This document shows positions 1 through 11,021 of a stretch of 64,000 bases of DNA, piece after piece. The stretch comes from Asterias amurensis (lineage: Eukaryota > Echinodermata > Asteroidea > Forcipulatida > Asteriidae): NCBI RefSeq assembly GCF_032118995.1, contig NC_092660.1, forward strand, positions 21,139,962 to 21,203,961, given 5' to 3'. A program made the position numbers and the translations under genes. How positions within the stretch are numbered: the first letter of the stretch is position 1; each line of letters starts with the position of its first letter. Under the pieces are notes generated by a model. The model had not been told where the DNA came from, made no database searches, and saw only the letters and a program-made list of their open reading frames with translations.

Positions 1-1388
1 TTTCTTTCTAAGTGTAAACTTTGCAAAAGCTTTTAACCACTTCCCCAATTTCATAAAGCTGCTTTTTAAGCACGAACAGTAGAGAAGCAAAGCAAACTTA
101 TAAGTGCTCACTTAAATATGGTTACCAGCCAAAATTGTGTTTGACATCAATCTGTGACTGGTATCCTGCCTATTTTTTGCATTTTAATAGATGAAATAAT
201 AATTGGTCTAAAAAGATGAAAAAAAGCTCAAGTACTAAACTTCAAAGGTAGTGTACAGCCTGTTTCACATGAGCTCTCCAAATGATGGTCGTTGCAAACA
301 AAATAACATCAATAAAAAATCTCAGATATGCGTCACTTCAAATGAATCTGTGTGATAAAATCACCATAGACCCCTGTTATAAACAATGGGGATCACGACC
401 TCTAAGTGTTGCCGAGATCAGTTATGTTAAAATGACACACGGCATGATAACAAAGGTCCCATGCATTGTGCAACGATTGCAGTACACGTCATCACCCGGT
501 CGATGGTCGTTCTTTTACTCAAAATGGTGTCAACGGAACAAATGTTGATTTCGACAATAAGTTTAAATTGCTGTCCTTAAAATTGTCATGCTATGACCAC
601 GAAGCTACTGATCGTGAGATCGGCTGCTGGACCAGTGGGTGTTTCCAACTATTCTATTTACAGTTCACAAGTTATCCTCTATTTAATCCTGGTCATACTT
701 ACAAAATACAAAATGCTAACAAGTCTATTTATTTATAGTAAATAGTGGATTATAAACTTTATAGATTACTGCTGATGCATATGAATTACATAGGCCCTAT
801 GTACAGGCTTAGAAAATTATCTTTGAGAGGGCAAGGCCATCTTCATTTTGCAAAGGGCACTTCTGTTTAAAATTTAAAAGTGTATTGGAAACTTTTGTAA
901 AACGTCACTGAGGTTAAGACCAGGGCAATTGAAGCCGTGTCCTCCGTTTAATTCCGTCCTGTGAGCATTTTCATGTATTTTTTAAAGCACTGTACATCAA
1001 ATCTGAAGCTGATTTTGTTTTTTGTACTTTGTTTTTAGTTGACTTTTGCGATGGCATTCTAAATTGTCTTCATATTTTTTAACCCTGGTCTTTTGCATGG
1101 AGTAGATTTGTCTTTTTGTTTTACAGGCATGATATTCTTCATAATTCTTGATTTTTGCTTTTGAAAATTACTGAGATTTTATGTTCTGCAAAAGTCTATA
1201 AACGCTCTTGTACTCAATACAATTTCCTACTTAAGTTTCTAAATATGCATTGTAAAATAAAATAACTTGTTCATTTCTTGTAGATATATTTAGTACATTT
1301 ATTACTGACTTTTAACCATCTGTATTACAGGCACTTGTGACTTCCAACATTTTTGTGGTTCATTTTGCTTTTCTTTTCTTACATTCAG
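1..1388. other. Left-edge non-coding stretch, probably intron of the TLCD4-like gene
   Basis: No exon could be recognised here. The only repeat I can place is near positions 40-75 (CCCAATTTCATAAAGCTGCT), a relic of the inverted-repeat element found intact at 19125-19368. Because the first recognisable TLCD4-like exon begins at 1389 in mid-codon, this stretch is most simply intron, with the upstream exons beyond the window. The small open frames at 282-548 and 466-738 overlap each other, resemble nothing I know and are ignored. Confidence 0.4.
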
Positions 1389-1447
1389 GGGTACCAGTGA
1401 CTTGTCAAGAATCAATGTGTGTATTATTTCTGGTTACATGATGGCAG
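1389..1447 (+). CDS. TLCD4: TLCD4-like exon (first in window)
   Basis: The acceptor ACATTCAG precedes 1389 and the donor GTACAG follows 1447. It encodes GTSDLSRINVCIISGYMMA and ends one base into an Asp codon completed by the next exon. The S-G-Y-[LM] block is typical of TLCD4/TMEM56. Confidence 0.75.
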
Positions 1448-4400
1448 GTACAGTAACACTTGATGGTTCAAATTTAAACTGAACTAGGCATCAGTTGCAA
1501 CAGATGTTAACTTAAAGGGTACATACCTTGGGTTATTACTTCAAAAATTAATGACCATATATAGGGCTAAACTTACTTGGTAAGAAGCATTCAGCTGTTG
1601 GTAGTGTATAACATATCAGCTTGTTTTAGAAACAATTTCCTTACACGTATAAGGGATGTGCCTTTTAAAAAAGGGATAAAAAGTTTCTGCATGAAACTAT
1701 TTTCAAGGTAGTTCATCCATTGATGGCACTATTTAAAACGCTGCCGCCAAACTTTGAAAGAGCACAAGAGCAGGGGGTTTGGGGTGGTTAGAATAGAGGT
1801 TGTGCTTGAATTTGATGATATTGTCAGAGTTTTAAATGTCAATTGAATTTTTCCCCCCAGATCTGATAGCCATGATCATGTGGTTCCCTCTGAGAGAATC
1901 CTGGATCTACTTTCTTCACCATATTGCTGTTCTTTATCCATTCTTAAACAATGTGGTAAGTAGAACAATTTATTCTGTTCATGAATCAGGATTCTAGATG
2001 GCACCTGGTGCCAGTGAAAATACGTTGTATTTACCATCTAAGCTGTTACGCTGGCATTTATTTTTTTATTATTTTAATTTTAAGGAGAACCCCCTGAAAA
2101 ACAAGCATAATATACCATAGGGATAGCTTAGTGCTTATTTCAACAGACCATCCTACGATGAAAATCAAGAAAAAAAGAAAGGAAATAATGGTTATTGGAC
2201 TATGCCTCACTCACTGGAAACTATGAGAGATACAACAATTAGCATCAAACTGCAATCATAGTTACTGTAAAACAAGACAATACTTAAAGGGAAGGTACAC
2301 GTTTGGTAATTATTCAATACAAGTATGAACCTAAAAACTGACTTGGTAACGAGCATTGGAGAGCTGTTGAGAAAAGGCTCCCTCTGAATTGGCAAAGATT
2401 TTGAGAAAGAGGTAACTTCTCACTGAAATAATAAAATACTTCTAGCCAGAAGTCTTTTTTTCCTGTCTGAAAGCACACAAAGTTGTCCAACAATTGAGCT
2501 CAAATTTTGACAGGCTTGTTATGTTATGCTTACAATGCAAGTTGGGATACACCATTCATTCATTCATTCATTCATTCATTCATTTCTTTATTTTTACACA
2601 CAAAGAAAAGTGGTATAATTTACATTATATCATAGTGATTAATTTAGTTTTTAGTTTCCGCTTAAATAAGAATAAACCCTGTATTTTTTCAAAGAGGTAT
2701 TCAAGGAATTCCACAGCTTAGGCCCTTTATGCATGACACTTTGTTGAGTTATAATGGTAAGAGCATTATGGTTGATGAAAATCAGTAGACTGCCTAGTGA
2801 AGTGAGAGTGGATATCTAGATTTTTGCTGAACTTTGAACATTGAGTTTAGGCAGTTTTTTATTGTGAAGCTACTCCATGAAGTGAAAAGACTGGTCTTTG
2901 ACAATTACCAAACGTTTTCAGTGCCTTAGGCTGTTCCAGATTTTTCACAGCTAGGAAAGCCCTGTCAAAACTTTGTACAGTTCTTGCTGCAGTCATACCC
3001 TGAGGACCGGGAGCATAAATCTGTTGAGTAGAAGAGATTGCCTGGTTAGTCGAGCTGCGAGCTGCCTTACAGGTGGAACAATCTATTTCAGCAAGGTGGG
3101 GCACTTTATGCACTGCATCCTACATATAAACAGGAGGCTGCTGCAACATTCTTTGATGGGATAAACTGCTAAGATTATGCCTCAGTTGCTCTTCCTGGCT
3201 TATTTCTATCAGGCGACATGCTCTCCTTTGGATTTTATCAAGAGCCGAAAGTTGGACTGTGCTAGCTCCAAAGCAGGCTAGAGGTGCGTACTCCATCTTG
3301 CTTCTGGTGTACGTCTTCTAGATGGTAACAAGACCAGCCTTGCTGAAAACTGGACCCAATCTCCGCAGCATTGAAGTCTGGTGACAGCAGTGCGGGTGAT
3401 ACTTTTAAGATGTATCTTCCATTCCAGTTTGCAAGAGAAAGTAACCCCAAGAAGTTTCATCTCCGGCTTGTTATTGACAACCTGGCCTTGGAACATGATA
3501 GGTGGATGATTTTGGATGTCCTTCATGTTGGACACAGTGAGACACTGACTCTTGGTAGGCTCAAATTCAACTTTCCACAGTCTGACCTCAGTTGTTTATC
3601 CATTCCAAGTCTTCTTGTACAGGTGTAGTTGTTTAGCAGCAGCTATTCCCATGCTTGATCTTGTTTCAGGAGGTGAGTTCTTGATGGATGTGAGTTGGTT
3701 CTTGAATAAGTTGAACTAGGCCATGCATATTTGCAAACTGCTCATTGGTATCTTTCCTCTCCTTCCATCTGTAAGGCCACGGTTCGAATCCCATGTGGGT
3801 AACTACAAGGATCAGGGTTAAAGGATTTTCCTTGGAATAGTTCTAGGCTAAAACAGTGATTAAATTGCTTTTCTGACAGTTCTTAGCTTCAAATTCATTA
3901 TTGTGATGTTAAATACTAGATATGCCAACCAAGCTTAAAGGAACGTTACAGAATTGGTAAGAAATAAAAATCTTGAAGATCACAGATAAACATAAAACTT
4001 ACACGGTCTATTGAAGATAATAGTAGAAAACATCCCTTGAAATATTTCTGTCTGAAATTTTGTATTTGATGAGAAATACAATGTGAATAATCTAATTTTG
4101 CATTCGGGGGTTATCGCTCGGTGAGCATATTATTTATTTGTTTTGCTACGATACAATGCAAAATTTGTAATCGGGTTTTTCACTATTCTCTCGTGACCCA
4201 GATGGCCGAACGATCTCAAACTGCCACAGATTTGTCAGTTTATGTATAATTTTTATGGTGGATTACATAATTAATAAAACCAGCTCTTTTATAGCGAAAT
4301 TAAAAAAAAATTATCAATGCGCTTTACACACAAGCAATGGCAAATATAATACACAAGAATAAATAAGTTTTGAGGTTGCGTTTGAAAGCTAAAACTGGTG

Positions 4401-7400
4401 GAGAGGACCTCAAGGTATGCGGTATGTTGTTTCAGAGAGTTGGCGTGAAAACATTGAACGGTCCATCGCCTTTTTGGAATGGAAAGACATGTAATGTCCC
4501 GGCTCGATAGCAGGCCTTCCCTAGTTGGTACATGGGTGGCAATGCAGTCTTTCAGGTAGACAGGCGAAAGATCATTCAGAGCTTTGTAGATGTAGAGTAG
4601 TGTTTTGAACTTGATCCTTTTGTCAATTGGCAACCAGTGTAGAGAGTTTAACAGAGGAGATGTGTAATGACGACGTGGAATCTGGAATACAATGCGGTCT
4701 GCCCGATTTTGTAGGCGCTGCAGACGATACACATATTTGTTCTTGGATCCCGAAAGGAGTGCATTAGCATCTAAAGTCCAGCTTTGAAAATACAAGAGCC
4801 CGTATTGCATTTGAACAAGCGTCACAGTCCAGAAACCTGCGAATTCTCGCCAAGTTCCACAGAAGAAAGTAAATAGATTTGCGCAGCAATGTAACGTGAT
4901 CTGACATGGTCATGGCTGTATCGAAAGTGACACCAAGGTTCTTGATGGTTGAAGATGGAGTAATTGTAGCTGAACCGATCTGTATGGTGCTCTCACTGTC
5001 CGCAACTTTTTGCTAGCAAAACCAATTCTGTAATGTTCCTTTAAATATACATGTAGCATTTGAAGCAGGAAATTAGTTTTAGAAACTTTTGGTCCAGCAT
5101 CCTGTTTATTTTTGCTTCGCAGAAAACTTTAAGCATTGTTTTCAGCTCATGCTGCTCTATGACACTGGGTCCTTTTCTTGCTAAGTTTGATTTCTATATA
5201 CTTAGAAAACAGTTTGATATCTACACACTGAGCACACAGTTTGATATCTACACACTTAGCACACAGTTTGATTTCTCCATACTAAGCACAAAGATTGATT
5301 TCTCTATATTTAGCACACATTTGCTGCCTATTATACACTTGCTTAAAATGACATAACAAGGGGAAGGTCACATGCATCGTGGCCGAGTGGTCTAGTTAAC
5401 CGGAACTAAACTCTAGTTTGAACAGCAGCAGGGTGTGGGTTTGATTCCCAATGACGCTTGTGCCCTTAAGCGAGGCACTTAACCATAACTGCTCCATAAA
5501 AAAGTTGGAACAGTAATTCATTCTGCTCTTCCAGTCAGGCTCCTTGTGGATGATAACCATGACTACATCCTGATGGACCGCGATGGGGGTAATCAATGGA
5601 CCCAGGAGGGTTGCAACGTGCCCCTGGTATTAGTTAATTTGGGTGGATAGCCCAAATCAGTGAGGCGATCTTTCACAAAAGAAATAACAATAACACAAAG
5701 GTTGTGTTGTACCTAACCCTGCAGGTCTTTGGAGTGTTGACTTACTTTACTAATATTAGAATTCTGGCGGAATGTTCCACGGTCTTTGTCAACAATAGGT
5801 GAGTGTGAATCGCATGCTTCTCATTATTTTTTTTACTGGGAATTTATACATTGGTTATCACTCTTAAAAATTGAAGGTAATAAAAATAATAGTTCGAAGC
5901 CTCCAGCAGCTTTTGATAGTAGCTCCATGATTGTTTTTCCATTAAGTGGTTGATGTGAGGGCATCCATGTTAAATAGATCATTATCATTATTATTATTAT
6001 TTATTTGGCAATTTCACATAAAAAATAAAAAGTCACAAAAAATTAATGCAAATGTAATAAAACTCTTTATGAAAACATTAAATATAAAAATATATACATC
6101 TGGAATCGAGTTCTAAAACAAACAGAAATAAGTCCTGAAACCAGAATCCTTTGATTATATTATTCACTAAAAGGCACCTGGAAATATAATTTGTTTTCTT
6201 TCAAACATAAGAGTATATGCTTACGAACAATAAAACATTTTTTTTAGTAATTGTTTGTCACGATTTATATGTTTAAAAAATATATAAAGTTGTTTGGGGG
6301 GCTGACTTCGCCTACCCCATTTGTGACGTCAATCGAGGCAGACTTTGCCTGCAATGCATATAGTAAACACACGTGCAAAGTACATGTACGTCCAAGTCGT
6401 GAGTTGGTACATTTCAAAAAGTGTTTTTTTCTGCATTCAGCAGCAATACACCTGGTCGGCATTGCTGGGAAAAATTTTTTTTTTCTTTTTTTTAAACGTA
6501 CAAACTCATGACTTGGTCCGTACATGTACTTTGCAATTGTGTTTACTCTACGCATTACAGGCAAAGTCTGCCTCGATTGACGTCACGAACAGCGCCCTCT
6601 CGGGTCGGGGTCTACTCTTAAATTTGTAAATAACATAAGAACTGACTGATTGTTTAAAACCTTAGTTAACTGTTTATTCACATTCCACTCATCAAAACAC
6701 ATATATTAGTGACAAAAGCTTTATTTTGAAAAAATACCACTTCCATGTGACTTTAAACTGTCCCGTTTTATTTTACATTCAAAATTATTAACAGGCAAAT
6801 ATATCAAAATAAAATTAGGTAAATGATAAGTTAAATACAATCTTTGTTTGAATTCGAGCAGCTTCCTTAAGAAGTCACAGTTTTCTGAGTACTCTTTTTC
6901 TTTCTTTCACTGATGTGTAGCTTTCACATTAAATCTTCTGACACAAATTATTTTACAATCCTGTCCAGGTAGACTTGCGTTACCAAAACACTTTTATCTT
7001 CTCTAAATTTCGCTTCAACGCAGTGGCTGTCTTTCAGATATAAATTACATTAGTATTAACAGTTTTGGTGTATCTTCCACCTTGGCTAAATTTAACAAAT
7101 CAATTGACGAAAGAAATTAAAGCAAATTGATACTGATACTGGTTCTGGCTCTTGACCGTCACTGTCGGCTAGGTTGCGGGCACTCTGTCCATCTAGACTC
7201 TTGGCAATCTGGCCCTTCAGATGTTTCCCTGTCTTCTATGGACTCTTCAGTAGGTAGCCCAGTGTAAGGGAGGCCGTCTAACTAACCCCCATTTGCCGCC
7301 GTAAACCCCCGGATCCCGGAGGTTTTTCTTTTACCACTTTAATGAGCTTATTATCTACAGGTCAATTCACAACCCCACACTACGTCACACGAATATGCAT

Positions 7401-8950
7401 GAGCTTTACTCAAACAGGCTGGGGCAGTGGCTTCAACAAAGGGACCAATTATAAGCACCTTTCTGCAGAGATCTTTAGAAATTGAGACACAACACTTTGA
7501 TTGCTCCCCTTTGTTATGGCTGCTCACTTCACGGACAAGCCCTAATCCGCTGTATACATTGTAACTAATCTATGTTGTTGCATTGCTTATTCAGACGTTA
7601 ATCCCCCTGGCAAGGGACTGGGGTTTTAATGAGCCCTTCGGCCAGAACATGACCTCTTTGGTGCTGGCATAATCATGATTTATGCAATCCTTTTGTAAGT
7701 GTTCACTGAGTTAAAAGCCGCCTGGATCCGGCGGTTTACGGCGGCAAATGGGGGTTAGTTAAAGACGGCCTCCCTAAAAGTCCTGGCAATTTCAGTCATC
7801 AATATCATTCTCAATTCTTTCGTTTAATCTCCAATCATCACTCAAGGCCATGGTTTCTCATTTTTATAGCGTTTTAATGCAACTTGCACTGGTTGGTGGC
7901 TATGTCGCAGAACCTCACACGTCCTCTCACTCTCAGCTTTCTAGATATAAAAAGGGGCAGGCAGTAAAAGAGAAAGCAAACTATGACTGAGGACAACAGA
8001 AAGACATCAACAGTCCTTTCTTAATAATGATTTAATAATAAAACAGTATTTATACATATAGCGCAATATGAATTTAAGCATTCCTCAAAGCGAAATGAAA
8101 AGCATTAATACGAAAACAAAATTTGTATTTTCCCCAAATAAAGCCCACAACAAATTCATATAAAATTAGGCCAGACCAGCTGTTGCCTAAATTAAACCAT
8201 TAAAAAACAATACAAACAACTTAAGGATCTGAAAAATTACTCTTTAAAGTAAAACTTAAAGGTATAAATAGCCAAAATGATTAAAATGCCTAAATGCTGA
8301 AAATTACATAGAAACTTTGTATACATCTCCTCACTCCTCTATGATCAATTTCTGAACACCTACTCACCCCCCCCCCCTCCACTTGCATCAGTATTGATAT
8401 TTTACTCAACTCCTTTGATACTATTTTCTTTCTAGTACAAATTATTTGTTTCTAAGATGAATACACGCCCGCACATATGCATGCATGTGACTTGCGTGTA
8501 GGACCAGTCAATGAGTGTAACTACAATATTTATTCTACTGCAAGTTTCATATTACCTTAGAAATATAACATCATTACGTTTTGTTTTGACCATTCTCTTT
8601 CTATGTCCATTCACATAAGGTGGCTAATGAGTGTGTTGGGTCACAGAGACAGCAAATGGTATATGATCAATGGAATCACCATGGTATTTGTATTCTTCTC
8701 GTGTCGCCTAGCAATCCTTCTACCCTACTACACTGTCGCATATCAGGCCATCGGGAGAGCCGTCGCTGCCCTCCCAACTGTGCTTATCGTGGCTTGGATT
8801 CCTTGTGGATTTATAATGGACATTCTTAATCTCTACTGGTTCCGCAAGATGTTCAACGGAGCAAAAAATATGTTACTTGCTGAGCAGACAAAAGACAACA
8901 GCGATGACAGTGTTCAGAAGCGAATGACAAACCGAGTGAAAGGAGAATAA
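1389..8950 (+). CDS. TLCD4: TLC-domain protein 4-like (TMEM56-like) gene, C-terminal part, four exons
   Basis: Spliced gene with coding exons 1389-1447, 1861-1955, 5725-5798 and 8620-8950. All introns are GT-AG and phases agree (1, 0, 2), giving about 185 C-terminal residues; vertebrate TLCD4 is about 260 aa, so some 80 N-terminal residues are missing. Family signatures in order are SGYMMADLIAMI, LHHIAVLYPF with the His pair conserved in TLC domains, and NIRILAECSTVFVNNRW, matching the [LAE.S.PFVNQRW] block of TLCD4/TMEM56. Two hydrophobic segments follow (about 30 residues around VFVFFSCRLAILLPYY, then TVLIVAWIPCGFIMDIL), ending in a charged tail. TLC proteins are multi-pass ER or plasma-membrane proteins linked to lipid handling; the exact activity of this one is unknown. 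Its introns carry several transposon relics. The family call is firm; the choice among TLCD4 paralogues is less so. Confidence 0.85.
1861..1955 (+). CDS. TLCD4: TLCD4-like exon with TLC His-His motif
   Basis: A pyrimidine-rich acceptor (TTTTTCCCCCCAG) precedes the exon and GTAAGT follows it. It starts with the last two bases of the Asp codon and encodes DLIAMIMWFPLRESWIYFLHH followed by IAVLYPFLNNV. The adjacent histidines sit where TLC proteins carry their conserved His pair. It ends in phase 0. Confidence 0.85.
2284..2914 (+). mobile_element. TTAA-bounded MITE, split by a LINE tail
   Basis: The left part, 2284-2553, begins TTAAAGGGAAGGTACACGTT and is close to the intact copy at 10649-11021. 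The match resumes at 2876-2914 (GAAGTGAAAAGACTGGTCTT, then the CCAAACG terminus). The segment between is a 5'-truncated LINE tail. The element has no coding capacity. Confidence 0.7.
2554..2875 (-). mobile_element. 5'-truncated LINE tail with (GAATG/ATTC) 3' microsatellite
   Basis: On the - strand the segment encodes a short KGPKLWNSL-type LINE C-terminus near 2660-2730. It ends in ATTC repeats (2553-2583 on the + strand), as CR1/L2-like elements do. It interrupts the MITE at 2284-2914, so it inserted after the MITE. The target-site duplication is unclear. Confidence 0.55.
2905..3720 (-). pseudogene. Decayed non-LTR retrotransposon RT C-terminal fragment
   Basis: Broken - strand reading frames resemble the region after the RT catalytic core of a Jockey/CR1-type LINE: WKVEFEPTKSQ, then MKLLGVTFSCKLEWKIHL, then a KMEYAP...LDKIQRRACRLI block and a FDRAFL...PKALK tail. 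Several frameshifts are needed, so it is dead. It directly adjoins the right part of the split MITE. Confidence 0.6.
3763..3830 (+). mobile_element. Possible tRNA-derived SINE relic (pol III B box)
   Basis: A perfect B box, GGTTCGAATCC, lies at 3781-3791 and is followed by a short arm CCATGTGGG. No convincing A box or cloverleaf can be formed upstream, so this is not a tRNA gene. It reads as a fragment of a tRNA-derived SINE. Confidence 0.35.
3935..5044. mobile_element. TTAA-bounded inverted-repeat element containing a LINE tail
   Basis: The left end is TTAAAGGAACGTTACAGAAT and the right end is its near-perfect inverse (ATTCTGTAATGTTCCTTTAA), about 24 bp of terminal inverted repeat with TTAA at both ends. 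The left interior (about 3960-4288) is MITE sequence. Most of the rest is a LINE fragment listed separately. No transposase is encoded. Confidence 0.65.
4289..5005 (-). pseudogene. CR1/Jockey-like LINE 3' fragment, frameshifted
   Basis: On the - strand, 5005 to ~4815 encodes a KNLGVTFDTAMTMSDHV block and RIRRFLDCDAC. A frameshift follows, then an open frame to 4289 with RLQRLQNRADRIVF, LLNSLHWLPIDKRIKFKTLL and YIYKALNDLSPVYLKDCI. These blocks are the familiar post-RT C-terminus of CR1/Jockey-type elements. It is 5'-truncated and nested inside the TTAA element at 3935-5044. Confidence 0.75.
5184..5325 (+). repeat. 27-bp tandem repeat, about five imperfect copies
   Basis: The motif CAGTTTGATATCTACACACT plus GAGCACA recurs with a 27-bp period and decays to the right. 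The period is a multiple of three, which explains the open frame across it. No function is apparent. Confidence 0.7.
5373..5698 (+). mobile_element. tRNA-derived SINE
   Basis: The head has a pol III A box (GTGGCCGAGTGGTCTAG, 5381-5397) and a B box-like GGTTTGATTCCC, in the order and approximate spacing of a tRNA-Leu/Ser-type promoter. A tRNA-unrelated body follows, including TGCCCTTAAGCGAGGCACTT, a motif I associate with several metazoan SINE bodies. It ends near an AACAATAACACA tail. The cloverleaf is degraded, so it is not a functional tRNA. Confidence 0.7.
5725..5798 (+). CDS. TLCD4: TLCD4-like exon encoding the AE.S..FVN.R block
   Basis: The acceptor CCTGCAG precedes it and the donor GTGAGT follows. 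It encodes VFGVLTYFTNIRILAECSTV and FVNNR, the last Arg codon being split AG|G with exon 8620-8950. This is the most diagnostic block for TLCD4/TMEM56 against other TLC proteins. Confidence 0.85.
6297..6612. mobile_element. Foldback MITE with two TGACGTCA sites
   Basis: About 100 bp at each end are inverted copies: TGACGTCAATCGAGGCAGAC near 6324 against the inverse ending at 6585, continuing into the GTAAACACA/TGTGTTTAC arms. Each arm carries a perfect palindromic TGACGTCA (6324-6331, 6578-6585). The outer ends differ (GGCTGACTTCGCCTACCCCA against CAGCGCCCTCTCGGGTCGGG). A second copy is at 26520-27060. Confidence 0.7.
7268..7774. mobile_element. PIF/Harbinger-like MITE with ~45-bp TIRs and TAA duplication
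   Basis: The left end GGGAGGCCGTCTAACTAACC has its inverse at the right end. TIR similarity continues through GCCGCCGTAAACC to a GGATCC on each side. TAA flanks both ends (7265-7267, 7775-7777). Three-base TWA duplications and G-rich TIR starts are typical of PIF/Harbinger elements. The ~400-bp interior encodes no transposase. Confidence 0.7.
8620..8950 (+). CDS. TLCD4: TLCD4-like terminal exon
   Basis: The acceptor ACATAAG lies at 8613-8619. The exon continues in frame from FVNNR with WLMSVLGHRDSKWYMINGIT, two hydrophobic helices and a polar, acidic-basic tail ending KRMTNRVKGE, with TAA at 8948-8950. It gives the last two membrane segments and the cytosolic tail expected for TLCD4. Confidence 0.88.
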
Positions 8951-9057
8951 CTTCAATCGTGAGACATTGTTTCTTCTGATTTTGTAATGAATGATAATTG
9001 TTGGTATTTCACGTGAAAGTGATGATGCTTTTTTAAATGTTTGAAGTGCTCGAAAGT

Positions 9058-10370
9058 GCCGAGCGCTGTGATTGGTTAAGCATAACTGTGTAAAGCTATG
9101 GTTGGTAAACTTCACTTCGGAGCGCTGTGTTTGGTGTAGCTTCACTGCAGGGCGCTGTTATTGGTGAAGCTTCACTGCAGACCGTTGTGATTGGTGAAGC
9201 TTCACTGCAGACTGCTGTGTTTGGTGAAGCTTCACTGCATGCAGGGCACTGTGATTGGTGTAGCTTCAATGCAGACCGCTGTGATTGGTGAAGCTTACCT
9301 GCAGAGCGCTGTGATTGGTGAAGCTTCACTGCAGAGTGCTGTGATTGGTGAAGCTTCACTGCAGAGCACTGTAATTGGTTTAGCTTCCCTGCAGGACGCT
9401 TCTATTGGTAAAGCTTCACTGCAGACCGCTGTGATTGGTTGAGCTTCACTGCATGCAGAGTGCTGTGATTGGTGAAGCTTCACTGCAGACTGTGTGATTG
9501 GTGAAGCTTCACTGCAGACCGCTGTGATTGGTGAAGCTTCACTGCATGCAGGGCACTGTGATTGGTGAAGCTTCACTGCAGACCGCTGTGATTGGTGAAG
9601 CTTCACTGCAGACCGCTGTGATTGTTGAAGCTTCACTGCATGCAAATTGCTGTGATTGGTGAAGCTTCACTGCAGACCGCTGTGATTGGTGAAGCTTCAC
9701 TGCATGCAGAGCGCTGTGATTGGTGAAGCTTCACTGCAGACCGCTGTGATTGGTGAAGCTTAACTGCATGCAGAGCGCTGTGATTGGTGAAGCTTCACTG
9801 CAGAGCGCTGTGATGTGTGAAGCCTCACTGCAGACCGCTGTGATTGGTGACGCTTCACTGCAAAGCACTGTGATTGGTGAAGCTTCACTGCAGAGCACTG
9901 TGATTCATGAAGCTTCACTGCAGAGCGCTGTGATTGGTGAAGCTTCACTGCAGAGCATTCTGATTGGTGAAGTTTCACTGCAGAGCGCTCTGATTGGTGG
10001 AGCGCTGTGATTGGTGAGGCCATACTGCAGAGCGTTGCGATTGGTGAGGTAATACTGCGGAGCGCTGTGATTGGTGAGGCCACACTGCGGAGCGCTGCGA
10101 TTGGTGAGGCCATTCTGCGGAGAGTTGCGATTGGTGAGGTAATACTGCGGAGAATTGCGATTGGTGAGGTATTACTGCGGATCGCTATGATTGGTGTAGC
10201 TTCACTGCGGAGGGCTGTGATTAGTGAGGCCATTCTGCGGAGAGCTTTGATTGGTGAGGCCATTCTGCGGAGCGCAGTGATTTTTGAGGCCATACTGCGG
10301 AGAGTTGCGATTGGTGAGGCCATTTTGTGGAGCGGTGTGATTGGTGAGGCCATACTGCGGAGCCATTGTG
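9058..10370. repeat. 30-bp minisatellite, ~42 copies, with ATTGG in nearly every unit
   Basis: The unit is 30 bp (for example GCGCTGTGATTGGTGAAGCT plus TCACTGCAGA), with occasional 34-bp units carrying an extra TGCA. A distinct subfamily (GAGGCCATACTGCGGAGCGC) begins at about 10007. Most units contain ATTGG, the reverse of a CCAAT box; many also have AAGCTT and CTGCAG. The array starts about 110 bp after the TLCD4-like stop codon, so it may lie in the 3' UTR or just downstream. A period divisible by three creates long spurious open frames on both strands. Confidence 0.92.
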
Positions 10371-10648
10371 ATAGCACTTTGATGATTATACCTCTAGCAT
10401 CAAATCGTTCTAAGAATTGAATTCTTTATCAGATTTACTTATCCTCGTACTGCCTATATTTTTCATATTCATCCACTTTTCATATATCAAACTCAGAGCT
10501 GGCAAATTGTGTGGGCTGACAACCAAATTTTACTTATCAACAGTTTGGTGCAGATATAGGGAAGATACTGACCTCTGGATGGAAAATTTCCATCCATCCA
10601 AGTTAAAAGTTTTACCCAGCCCGTTATTGCCCATATTCATAAAGCTGC

Positions 10649-11021
10649 TTAAAGGGAAGGTACACGTTTGGTAATTCAAAACAAACATTAACTTAAAAAC
10701 TGACTTGGTAATGAGCATTGGGGAGCTGTTGATAGTGTAAAACATTGTGAGAAACGGTTCCCTCTGAAGTAGCATAGATTTTGAGAAAGAAGTAATTTCT
10801 CACTAAAATTATGAAAGACTTCTAGCTAGAAGTCTTTTATTCCTATCTGAAAGCACACAAATTAGTCCAACAAGGGCGTTTTTTCTCTCATCATTTTCTG
10901 GCAACTTCAACGACTAATTTAGCTCAAATGTTCACAGACTTGTTATTTTATGCTTATGTTGGGATACACCAAGTGAGAAGACCGGGCTTTGACATTTACC
11001 AAACACGTACCTATCCTTTAA
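10649..11021. mobile_element. Intact TTAA-bounded MITE (family 1)
   Basis: It starts TTAAAGGGAAGGTACACGTT and ends ACGTACCTATCCTTTAA, giving TIRs of about 25 bp and TTAA at both borders. The interior includes ACTTCTAGCTAGAAGTCTTT, a small palindrome. It is non-coding and is the reference copy for the split element at 2284-2914. Confidence 0.75.

Larger units (their letters stand above)
1956..5724 (+). other. TLCD4: 3.8-kb intron of the TLCD4-like gene, transposon-rich
   Basis: The intron runs from GTAAGT to CCCTGCAG. It holds a split TTAA-bounded MITE, two LINE relics on the - strand, a B-box-bearing SINE relic, a second MITE with a nested LINE tail, a 27-bp repeat and a tRNA-derived SINE, each listed separately. 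I see nothing else in it. Confidence 0.75.
5799..8619 (+). other. TLCD4: 2.8-kb intron of the TLCD4-like gene
   Basis: The intron runs from GTGAGT to ACATAAG. It contains the CRE-bearing foldback element (6297-6612) and a Harbinger-like MITE (7268-7774). The remaining stretches (5960-6250, 6613-7264, 7778-8600) are AT-rich; I see nothing else in them except a short poly-C run near 8367. Confidence 0.75.

Noticed and set aside
5373..5460. A functional tRNA gene
   Set aside because: A and B boxes are present but no cloverleaf forms and a SINE body follows.
9096..10420. Several Ser/Ala/Leu-rich open frames on both strands
   Set aside because: They are translations of the 30-bp minisatellite, open because the period is a multiple of three.
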